From positions 1 through 31,997 of the forward strand of contig JBBREH010000014.1 of the NCBI GenBank assembly GCA_038203095.1: 31,997 bases of DNA, given 5' to 3'. The translations under genes and the position numbers were made by a program. Origin of the DNA: PALSA-1336 sp038203095 (lineage in GTDB: Bacteria; Patescibacteriota; Doudnabacteria; UBA920). The notes beneath the pieces were generated by a model. The model made no database searches. It saw only the letters and a program-made list of their open reading frames with translations, and was not told the origin of the DNA. Shown piece after piece: positions 1 to 5,659 of this stretch; positions within the stretch are counted from its first letter, which is position 1; every line of letters starts with the position of its first letter.

Positions 1-189
1 TTCGCATACAACATCACTATTGCATACGCAGAGTTCCGTACTGCCCTGGTGGTTAGCCTTTAGGCAGGTTGGATTTGAACCAACTGTAAACAATCAGCTT
101 AGCTTGGCGCACTCAAAAATTCAGACTTGACCCCGTGTTCCCTATAAATTAAAATATCCAAAGCCTGGAATTGCCTCCGTGTGCCCCTG
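1..189 (-). other. Region beyond terminator, no gene found; T-arm-like hairpin
   Basis: No convincing coding frame runs through this edge segment. On the minus strand, 84-68 forms a 5-bp stem closing a seven-base TTCAAAT loop, which is what a tRNA T-arm looks like. The next seven bases (CTGCCTA) could be an acceptor 3' strand. I could not find a matching D-arm, anticodon arm or 5' acceptor strand, and no CCA follows. It could be chance, a tRNA relic, or part of an RNA that continues past the window edge. Confidence 0.25.
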
Positions 190-271
190 AAAAAAAACAG
201 GCCCGAGTATCCCTGTTAATTGCTACAAATGAATAAAATTCATCGATAATAATTAACACGAATCTCGGGCC
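190..271 (-). terminator. Strong intrinsic terminator of the large RNA candidate
   Basis: On the minus strand GGCCCGAG (271-264) pairs with CTCGGGCC (207-200). A second helix of eight pairs lies inside (258-251 with 221-214), and an apical ATGAAT/ATTCAT hairpin caps it. The stem is followed by TG and then eight T residues (197-190). This is a long, multi-helix Rho-independent terminator, and it marks the 3' end of a minus-strand transcript that contains no protein gene. Confidence 0.85.
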
Positions 272-1350
272 ACAATTGGTTGGGTGGCTGACAAAAAATT
301 ATTTTCCGCGGTTGCAGAAAATTGCTTTGGGCCAGTACCCTGATGTCCGGTTTTTACCGGACATTTCCTCCTGATTTGTTGCGCACGTCATCGCAACATT
401 GTTGTTTGAAGACTCAAGGTCTTCATTAACACCGCTGACGCTAGCGGTGGTGGCCAAACAATTTGGCCGAAAATCTTGCCGGAAAGGCATTAACTTGAAA
501 GCTGGTAAGCTTCCTTGTTTTTGTCCTTCCGGACTTTGGCTCTTTGCGGGAGCCGAGTTTGGCAGCCGGAAGGCTGTCAAACCGTGATCTAACGACCCGA
601 ACGGAGCAATGCTCTACGTTCTACGAAACGTTTTTCACATAACGTTTCTTATCCTGGCCATTTCTGGCCAGAGGGTCAATTGGCGGGGGTAAGGTATGGC
701 CAGTCGTCTGACCATGATGAACAACTTTTAATATATTGTGACTATAGTTGTTCTCACCAAGACTAAATTCTGCAGTAGGCCAAGAGGTGTTATCCCCTTT
801 TGCTTACAGAACGCTTGTTCCCTATCCTTTTGTTCAACCGGTTAGCTGAACAACCCCCAGATCGATGGACACCACACTTTTATCAGTGACTTCGCGAGGG
901 TTATCGCTAATTCAACTGAGCGCGGTGCCCAAACTGGTGGGGCGCAGAGGACTCGACGAACGAACTCGCCGAAAGATCTGCCAGGGTAAGCACCCTGATT
1001 CAATAACAGCACGAGGGCTGAAATTGAACTCCCCATAACTCTTTTTGCCATTTTTCAATGGCTTTCCCAAAAAATGGGATGGAGACCCCAAAAGGTCTTT
1101 CAGTAGGATTGCTCCCACGGTCTCCATCCCTTGGGGGAAAGAAATATTTAGAGCAATTCTTTTAGAAATTTTTTTGCGATCGATCAGATGACCGAACTCG
1201 CTTTACAGCGGTAACAAATAAGTTTCCTCGGGAATGCTCACGGAATTGGGTCAAAAGAGAGAAAAATATTCTTCGACTTTATGGAGAAGATATTTTTCTA
1301 TCAGATTTAGATAAAATTTTAGCTTCTCCACAAGGTCGAAGAATAAAATT
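190..1350 (-). ncRNA. Candidate large structured noncoding RNA, unknown family
   Basis: Read on the minus strand, this stretch is a nearly unbroken series of hairpins rather than a gene. Clear stems (plus coordinates) are 344-363, 377-398, 408-424, 430-449, 452-468, 523-534, 538-554, 557-582, 604-614, 625-648, 654-671, 697-714, 830-853, 982-997 and 1047-1062. There is also a 12-bp helix 1076-1087/1119-1130 with outer pairing, and a 22-bp helix 1268-1289/1323-1344 containing one G-U pair and one mismatch. Loops include GAAA (654-671) and GGAA (523-534), typical of folded RNA. Short frames exist on both strands but none resembles a protein. I saw no RNase P, tmRNA, SRP, 16S/23S, group I core or group II domain V signature. 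Size and ornateness recall giant RNAs such as GOLLD or ROOL, but homology is not shown. The 5' end is uncertain. Confidence 0.7.
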
Positions 1351-1385
1351 TTCCAATCATCTTTGTTTGGCACAATTCTGTGAGT

Positions 1386-1471
1386 CCCAGTCTCTCAAAC
1401 ATAGAAGCCGATAAATCCAACTACGCTAAAGCTTCGTCGGACTAAGTCGGCACGCTACACGAGAGACTGGG
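1386..1471. repeat. Long inverted repeat with nested palindrome
   Basis: CCCAGTCTCTC (1386-1396) and GAGAGACTGGG (1461-1471) are perfect 11-bp inverted arms. Between them lies a nested palindrome centred on the sequence CGCTAAAGCTTCG. Related pieces (CGGCACGCTACA, CTACGCTAAGGCTTCGCAGG) recur at 6971-6996 and 4109-4136, so this looks like a mobile or amplified palindromic repeat of the kind common in Parcubacteria genomes. Confidence 0.6.
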
Positions 1472-1506
1472 AATGAATATTTTGTTTTTAAGGTACAAAT
1501 AACTTA

Positions 1507-1557
1507 CCACCTCCCCCCGCTTGCGCGGGGTACTCCTCCTTTACAGGAGGAGAGACT
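1507..1557. repeat. GC-rich palindromic repeat (CTCCTCCTTTA...AGGAGGAG family)
   Basis: Two back-to-back hairpins: CCCCGC/GCGGGG, then CTCCTCCT/AGGAGGAG, then GACTGCA. Nearly the same sequence occurs at about 20018-20155, where it lies in frame inside nfo. A diverged relative lies inside the M24 peptidase gene near 23060-23160. This is a dispersed repeat family and here it sits in noncoding DNA. Confidence 0.75.
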
Positions 1558-1591
1558 GCACTCGACTATTTCAGCTGTCTATAATTTCCAT

Positions 1592-1616
1592 AAAAAATCC
1601 CCTAATCTTTTAGGGG
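1592..1616 (-). terminator. Intrinsic terminator of the short upstream transcript
   Basis: On the minus strand CCCCTAA (1605-1599 in plus numbering of one arm) pairs with TTAGGGG around a four-base AAAG loop, followed by a run of six T residues. The same left arm could alternatively pair with UAGGGGU about 50 nt upstream, so attenuation is possible. Confidence 0.75.
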
Positions 1617-1743
1617 TTTGGTATTGGTTCTAACTTTTCTATGTAAACCAGATAACCACCTAACCCCTATTCCTAACCCAAAAAGCGACCTTAACGAGGA
1701 CGCGGGTGGAAATAATAAGGTTTTGGTGCATGTTCGACATAGT
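1592..1743 (-). ncRNA. Small transcript of about 150 nt, unknown function
   Basis: A promoter at 1750-1777 and a terminator at 1592-1616 bracket this unit on the minus strand. It may be a small regulatory RNA. Alternatively, an ATG three bases after the predicted start opens a leaderless 26-codon frame (1740-1660) with a hydrophobic, Val-rich C-terminal half ending NRG. The stop codon of that frame lies next to the segment that could pair with the terminator's left arm, the layout expected of a translated attenuator. No gene lies directly downstream, which argues against attenuation unless the large RNA is the target. It does not match 6S or SRP RNA that I can recognise. Confidence 0.5.
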
Positions 1744-1749
1744 AAATAA

Positions 1750-1777
1750 AGTATATCAGAATTTATTAATAAGTCAA
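1750..1777 (-). promoter_or_regulatory. Promoter of the short transcript
   Basis: Minus strand: -35 TTGACT (1777-1772), 16-base spacer, extended -10 TGATATACT with TATACT at 1755-1750. Predicted start is near 1743. Close to the sigma-70 consensus. Confidence 0.7.
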
Positions 1778-1857
1778 TGGCAAAACTTGGGCTTAAATAA
1801 GGAGTATTTTTTAATAAACTAAAAAATGGTTTGAGTTTTGCACATTTTTTCGGTTGT

Positions 1858-2040
1858 TTATGCTCCGACTTGCGTTTTAAACTTTTTAAACTGCTTGTCC
1901 AAAATTTTAAAACATTTTTTTAATTGGGGCAATTTCTTTTTAAATACCCCGGCACCTTCCTTAGTTTGTATGGAAAGAGCGTCCAGATCTTTGATAAACT
2001 GGTCAATTTGCTCTTCCAAATAGTCCATTGTTAATTTCAT
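1858..2040 (-). CDS. Small coiled-coil protein, 60 aa
   Basis: A 60-residue, lysine-rich, probably all-helical protein (start MKLTMDYLEEQ). It has a heptad-like run of Leu/Ile/Phe through most of its length and no membrane segment. It starts 12 bases after the stop of the 98-aa coiled-coil gene and would share its promoter at 2376-2403. There is no clear Shine-Dalgarno, so translation may depend on the upstream gene. Function unknown. The opposite-strand frame over the same bases looks like a shadow. Confidence 0.6.
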   Translation of the reverse strand: MKLTMDYLEEQIDQFIKDLDALSIQTKEGAGVFKKKLPQLKKCFKILDKQFKKFKTQVGA

Positions 2041-2052
2041 ACATTTTTAACA

Positions 2053-2349
2053 TTAATACCCAGGACTTAAATTTAAAGCCCCATAAATTTTCTTAATTCT
2101 ATCTTCGGCCCTAGCCATTCTTACCGCCATATTTAACTTGTCTTCCATATCGCTCACAACTTGCTTAGAAACTATTCTAGCAAGTGTTTCTGTTTGATCT
2201 TCGGAAAAAACCTTTAAGTCCTTTGTTTGCTTATCTAACTTAGCGTCAAAAGCTTGAGTTTGCTTATCTAACTTAGCGTCAAATAGCCTTGTTTGATCAT
2301 CAAGCTTTCTAGTTAAAATTTGTTCAAAATCTTTTTTTGTTAATTCCAT
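2053..2349 (-). CDS. Coiled-coil protein with 11-residue repeats, 98 aa
   Basis: Residues about 17-60 are built from 11-residue units of the form DKQTQAFDAKL, DKQTKDLKVFS, EDQTETLARIV, a hendecad pattern typical of right-handed or straight coiled coils. The two best units are almost identical at DNA level (33-bp tandem copies near 2226-2285), so the repeat expanded recently. No signal peptide or membrane segment. A near-perfect promoter just upstream suggests strong expression. Similar small hendecad proteins occur widely in CPR genomes without assigned function. Confidence 0.75.
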   Translation of the reverse strand: MELTKKDFEQILTRKLDDQTRLFDAKLDKQTQAFDAKLDKQTKDLKVFSEDQTETLARIVSKQVVSDMEDKLNMAVRMARAEDRIKKIYGALNLSPGY

Positions 2350-2375
2350 AGATTTTATTTTAATATCGTAAAAAT

Positions 2376-2403
2376 ATTATATCACCGTAACAATAGTTGT
2401 CAA
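2376..2403 (-). promoter_or_regulatory. Perfect consensus promoter for the coiled-coil pair
   Basis: Minus strand: -35 TTGACA (2403-2398), 16-base spacer, extended -10 TGATATAAT with TATAAT at 2381-2376. Predicted start is near 2369, giving a leader of about 20 nt before the ATG at 2349. The -35 box overlaps the TGA stop of parB. Confidence 0.85.
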
Positions 2404-3467
2404 ACCACCAAATACCCCCCGTCCCCAGCGGCTTTTTCCGTGGCCATTTTATGAATAATTTCGGAGAGCTCTTCGTCACTAAAAAAATCTATCGTAATTT
2501 TCCCGCCTTGTCCCTGACGCTGGATTTTAACCTGCGTGCCCAATTTACCGCGTAGCTCACTTTCCATAGCCATTAATTTGGGATCGGGCGCAGCCGAGTC
2601 CATTTGCCGCTTGGTTGTGAGTTCCCGCACTTTGTATTCAACCTCACGGACGTTTAAATTTTTTTCAATAACCACTTTATACATCAAAATGATTTTTTCA
2701 GGGTCATTAAGCCCGAGCAATGCGCGAGCGTGGCCTTCCATAATTTTACCTTCAATAACTCCGCGCTGAACCTCGGCTGGTAAATTCAATAATCTCACGG
2801 TATTAGCCACAGCCGGACGAGATTTTCCGACCTTTTTTGCCACCTGCTCCTGAGTTAGGCTAAAAGTTTTTATTAAACGCTCGTAAGCCTGGGCTTCTTC
2901 AATAGGGTTTAATTCCTGACGCTGGATGTTTTCTATAAGAGCGACTTCCAGCTTGGTCTGGTCAACCATAGCTTCCTTAATAATAGCCGGAACTTTTTCC
3001 ATGCCTGCCAGCTGACTGGCCCTAAAACGCCTCTCCCCTACCACCAACTCAAAACCAACCGGTGTGCGGGTTACCACCAGCGGTTGAATAACGCCGTGCT
3101 CTTTTATGGAGTCGGCCAACTCACGTAAAGCTACCGGATCAAAAGTTTTTCTGGGCTGATAAGGATTAGGAGAAATTTTACCCACTTCTATTTCCTGAAT
3201 TTGCGCGTCCGCGTAAGAAATGCGCTCTTGCTCGGGGGTGGCCGGAGTTGGCGGCATTATTTTAATTGGCTCTGTTACCCCATTAGAGAATGCCTTATAC
3301 GAAGTCGGTTGTGATATAGAGAGGTTTTGAGATTGACTGAAGCTTGATTCCGACATTGGCTCCCTAACGGAGCTTGCTACAGGAGAAAGCGGCGTATTTT
3401 GAGACGGAAAAATCGGCCCGTTTAAAGGCTGAATGATAATGTTGGGTTGGGGATTTAAGTTGTCCAT
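2400..3467 (-). CDS. parB: ParB/Spo0J-family chromosome partitioning protein
   Basis: A 355-residue ParB-family protein that would bind parS sites and spread on DNA for chromosome segregation. A disordered, Pro/Ser/Gln-rich N-terminus of about 90 residues precedes the ParB nuclease-like (CTPase) domain. That domain carries the box motif GERRFRASQLAG and the following IENIQRQELNPIEEAQAYERL segment. A helix-turn-helix follows (LTQEQVAKKVGKSRPAVANT). The C-terminal dimerisation tail is short and ends GGYLVV. ParA is not adjacent, which is unusual for an operon arrangement. It starts 13 bases after the stop of the LAGLIDADG gene, so the two are probably co-transcribed. I saw no obvious parS copy, but did not search exhaustively. 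Confidence 0.93.
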   Translation of the reverse strand: MDNLNPQPNIIIQPLNGPIFPSQNTPLSPVASSVREPMSESSFSQSQNLSISQPTSYKAFSNGVTEPIKIMPPTPATPEQERISYADAQIQEIEVGKISPNPYQPRKTFDPVALRELADSIKEHGVIQPLVVTRTPVGFELVVGERRFRASQLAGMEKVPAIIKEAMVDQTKLEVALIENIQRQELNPIEEAQAYERLIKTFSLTQEQVAKKVGKSRPAVANTVRLLNLPAEVQRGVIEGKIMEGHARALLGLNDPEKIILMYKVVIEKNLNVREVEYKVRELTTKRQMDSAAPDPKLMAMESELRGKLGTQVKIQRQGQGGKITIDFFSDEELSEIIHKMATEKAAGDGGYLVV

Positions 3468-3480
3468 AAGTTGATTTTTA

Positions 3481-4074
3481 TTATGCTTTTTCAGGTTTAA
3501 CTAATTTTAAAAAATTATCAACATTTTTTGAAATACGGACATGATACAACCTTTTAGAATTAAATTTAGTTTTTGGGTTTAAACTGTAAACTCTGGGAAT
3601 AAAACCCAAATTAGAGGCCATGTCAGCAAAACTTTGAGCTAAATCAGAAATAATAGAAACAAACATTACCATTTTATATCCGCGGTCTAAATAAATAGAG
3701 CCATCTGTTTCTATAAGTCCCCTTAAACAGTAAACTGAATATTTTTTACTTTTCTTAATCCAATCAGGCACATTAACTGATTGTCTGTACTTTGACCCCA
3801 ACAGTTTCCAGCCTAAAAGTAAAGGCCAATAATTGGAATAACAGCTAATATCAACGCAACTTACTTTCTTTTTATAAACAGAAACACTGTTATTCGGCAA
3901 CAATAATCTTAAAGAATTCTTAATTTTCTGAATTAATTTGGGATATTTTGTATCACAACTAATTCTAAGCCTAACACCCCTACCGCTTGGATTAGAAAGG
4001 TTTCCATCTCCCAAAGCTATGCCAATGATATAAGCTTGCAGACACTTGTCGGGATTTAAAATTTTGTTTTTCAT
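3481..4074 (-). CDS. LAGLIDADG-type homing endonuclease, free-standing
   Basis: 197 residues with two LAGLIDADG-like helices: YIIGIALGDGNL near residue 15 and CLRGLIETDGSI near residue 117. Each ends in the acidic residue expected to bind the catalytic metal, and each is followed by the beta-rich DNA-binding half. This is a single-chain, two-motif architecture that normally makes a site-specific double-strand break to spread its own gene. It is not inside an intron or intein that I can see. It sits between tRNA-Leu and parB with a palindromic repeat upstream. It could also be a domesticated LAGLIDADG regulator. No clear Shine-Dalgarno. Confidence 0.85.
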   Translation of the reverse strand: MKNKILNPDKCLQAYIIGIALGDGNLSNPSGRGVRLRISCDTKYPKLIQKIKNSLRLLLPNNSVSVYKKKVSCVDISCYSNYWPLLLGWKLLGSKYRQSVNVPDWIKKSKKYSVYCLRGLIETDGSIYLDRGYKMVMFVSIISDLAQSFADMASNLGFIPRVYSLNPKTKFNSKRLYHVRISKNVDNFLKLVKPEKA

Positions 4075-4108
4075 CAGACTGATAACAATACTAAATCTTT
4101 CATGAAAA

Positions 4109-4136
4109 GCCCTGCTACGCTAAGGCTTCGCAGGGC
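4109..4136. repeat. Palindromic repeat (CTACGCTAAGGCTTCG type)
   Basis: Hairpin with GCCCTG/CAGGGC arms enclosing CTACGCTAAGGCTTCG, related to the core of the 1386-1471 element. It lies in the gap between the endonuclease gene and tRNA-Leu. Confidence 0.6.
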
Positions 4137-4202
4137 ACTGCTTCGCTTTCTTACTTAAACAATATTTGATCGTTTAATAAAAAATTAATACTGAAGTGCT
4201 TG

Positions 4203-4244
4203 CACTGCGTAGCCCGCCAGCCTAGGCTGGCGCACGAAGCAGTG
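4203..4244. repeat. Nested palindrome abutting the tRNA-Leu 3' end
   Basis: Outer arms CACTGC/GCAGTG enclose a perfect 18-base palindrome (4215-4232, CGCCAGCCTAGGCTGGCG). The last bases overlap the encoded CCA of tRNA-Leu. In the minus transcript this would form a stable hairpin directly after the tRNA, possibly acting as a stop or processing signal, but there is no T-run after it. Confidence 0.6.
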
Positions 4245-4327
4245 GTGCCGGAGGTGGGACTTGAACCCACAAGCCTTTCGGCGCTCGCTCTTGAGGCGAG
4301 TATGTTTGCCAATTTCATCACTCCGGC
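4243..4327 (-). tRNA. tRNA-Leu (CAA)
   Basis: 85 nt on the minus strand. Acceptor GCCGGAG pairs with CTCCGGC, the discriminator is A and CCA is encoded. The anticodon stem CTCGC/GCGAG holds the loop CTCAAGA, giving anticodon CAA (reads UUG). A long class II variable arm and the T-loop TTCAAGT complete the fold. The long variable arm, A73 and anticodon agree with leucine. LeuRS is encoded in the same window. Confidence 0.96.
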
Positions 4328-4348
4328 ATAAATTAGCTGTGCTTTATT

Positions 4349-4873
4349 TTACCAAAACCCGACGCTAACGTAAAGTGTTAAAAAACCCGTAAACAAGCCT
4401 ACCATCCAGCCTGCCAGAATATCGTAATAATCGTGATAGCCTAAACGGATACGCGCTAGGCCAATCATCAGCAAAACCAAAACTCCCAGTAACCCTAAAA
4501 GCGGACTTAAGTACCAAATGATAGGAACCATAGAGGCAAAAAAGGCCGCGTGCTCGGAAGGAAAAGCGTCCTTCCGAGAATCGCTAAAAGAGAAAAGCCA
4601 GGAAGTAGGAGGCTGAAAATTCAGGCGCTGGTAAGGGTGAGGTTTTTTGTAAAAAAGGACAATTAGCTCACAAACAACGTATCGGCAAAACAATGCCGAA
4701 GCAATCGCAAGCAAAACAATTTTTAAGCCACCATTTAAACTAAAAAAATATACCCCGATTAGTACAAAAATCAATGCCGAATAAATCCCCCAAAAAACCC
4801 AAAAACGCCGAAAGCCAATTTTGGCATCCATCTCCTTCTTCCAAATTAAATAGTGGTTATAAAAAACGGGCAT
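4349..4873 (-). CDS. PAP2-family membrane phosphatase (divergent)
   Basis: 174 residues with about five hydrophobic helices. PAP2 motifs: KKPHPYQR (usual KxxxxxxRP, here altered), FPSEHAAF (PSGH variant with Glu), and RIRLGYHDYYDILAG containing the catalytic His and Asp. Likely substrates are lipid phosphates such as undecaprenyl pyrophosphate or phosphatidic acid derivatives. It follows a second PAP2 gene by 54 bases. Its possible Shine-Dalgarno (AGAGG, about 12 bases before ATG) lies in the right arm of a 17-bp inverted repeat whose left arm is inside the upstream gene, suggesting translational coupling. Confidence 0.85.
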   Translation of the reverse strand: MPVFYNHYLIWKKEMDAKIGFRRFWVFWGIYSALIFVLIGVYFFSLNGGLKIVLLAIASALFCRYVVCELIVLFYKKPHPYQRLNFQPPTSWLFSFSDSRKDAFPSEHAAFFASMVPIIWYLSPLLGLLGVLVLLMIGLARIRLGYHDYYDILAGWMVGLFTGFLTLYVSVGFW

Positions 4874-4881
4874 ATGTTTGA

Positions 4882-4954
4882 GTAACCTCTGAAAAATTCC
4901 TTTTGACCCGCAATTTTAAAATTTCGTTTACAAAATCAATTTTTTAGAGGTTAC
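4882..4954 (-). promoter_or_regulatory. Inverted repeat linking the two PAP2 genes
   Basis: In the transcript GTAACCTCTAAAAAATT (from 4954) can pair with AATTTTTCAGAGGTTAC (ending at 4882): 16 of 17 positions match and the loop is 39 nt. The first arm lies in the last codons of the upstream PAP2 gene. The second contains the AGAGG that could be the ribosome site of the downstream gene. Ribosomes finishing the first gene would open the stem. Inference only. Confidence 0.45.
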
Positions 4955-5533
4955 CTTAGAGGCTATTTTATCTGTAAGATCAGAAAATTTTTGCGCCAAA
5001 AATTTCAGCCGGCTTCCCAAAAATTTCTCTATAAGCAAGGCAGTAAAAACACCCACCACCGCGCCGCCTAATATATCTAACGGGTAGTGGACGCCGGCAA
5101 TGATCCGGGCTAGGCTCACAACGGCCGCCACCACAAATAACCAAATTCCGGACTTTTTATGGTAAAAATATACCGCCATAGCAATGGCAAACAGCGCCGT
5201 AGCATGGCCGGAAGGAAAAGACTGTTCATTTCCTTTGGCAATTAACTGAAAAACCGAATGCGACAAAAACGGCCGTGGCCGGGGAAAAAGCATTCTAATA
5301 ATTTCCGTAACGCCAAACCGTGCCACAACAAACGAAATAAAAGCCATAACCAGCGCCTGTCTGGTTTTTAATTTATTGTAATTAAAAAACCACGCCAAAA
5401 CCAAAACCAAACCCAACGCATAAACCGCCCAGTGCCCAAAAAATACTACCGACGCGTCAAACACAGCATTCTTGCCCGCCCAGCCGTTAAAATACTCAAA
5501 CAGCTGATAATCTAAACCTAAAATAAAACCCAT
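4928..5533 (-). CDS. PAP2-family phosphatase, undecaprenyl-diphosphatase-like
   Basis: 201 residues, about six membrane helices, with a canonical PAP2 active site: RMLFPRPRPF (KxxxxxxRP-type), FPSGHATALF, and LARIIAGVHYPLDILGG with the catalytic His and Asp. Closest in type to BcrC/YbjG-like undecaprenyl pyrophosphate phosphatases that recycle the lipid carrier for cell-wall synthesis. Lipid A or phosphatidylglycerophosphate phosphatases share the motifs. A GAGG lies about 11 bases before the ATG, and a small hairpin (5557-5582) lies just upstream. Tandem with the divergent PAP2 gene. Confidence 0.9.
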   Translation of the reverse strand: MGFILGLDYQLFEYFNGWAGKNAVFDASVVFFGHWAVYALGLVLVLAWFFNYNKLKTRQALVMAFISFVVARFGVTEIIRMLFPRPRPFLSHSVFQLIAKGNEQSFPSGHATALFAIAMAVYFYHKKSGIWLFVVAAVVSLARIIAGVHYPLDILGGAVVGVFTALLIEKFLGSRLKFLAQKFSDLTDKIASKVTSKKLIL

Positions 5534-5608
5534 ATAATACTATACCTCGTAGCTTTCTCCCATACACTGACGCATAGGAGATATTAGTTTTTAAAATATT
5601 TTATATTT

Positions 5609-5652
5609 TTTAACATTTCTTTGATACTACGTAGTATCAAAGAAATGTTAAA
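5609..5652. repeat. Perfect 44-base palindrome after glyA
   Basis: Two 22-base arms meet at ACGT with no spacer and no mismatch, centred at 5630/5631. It begins eight bases after the glyA stop on the minus strand. There is no clean T-run on either side (A-rich beyond it on the minus strand), so it is not a textbook terminator. It could still be a transcription end, an mRNA 3' stabiliser, or a protein-binding palindrome. Confidence 0.8.
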
Positions 5653-5659
5653 TTTAATT

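Noticed and set aside
299..580. 93-aa minus-strand frame at the left
   Set aside because: Its codons run through seven consecutive perfect hairpins and the peptide is unlike a folded protein; better explained as part of the structured RNA.
842..1127. Two overlapping minus-strand frames of about 70 aa
   Set aside because: Lie in the structured region, overlap each other and lack ribosome sites.
190..1350. RNase P, tmRNA, group I or group II intron as identity of the RNA
   Set aside because: GGAGGAAATGTCCGG near 345-370 recalls an RNase P start, but the partner motifs and 3' part are missing. No tmRNA acceptor, group I P/Q/R/S elements or domain V hairpin was found.
1838..2023. 61-aa plus-strand frame
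   Set aside because: Antisense to the 60-aa coiled-coil gene; no promoter or site on the plus strand.
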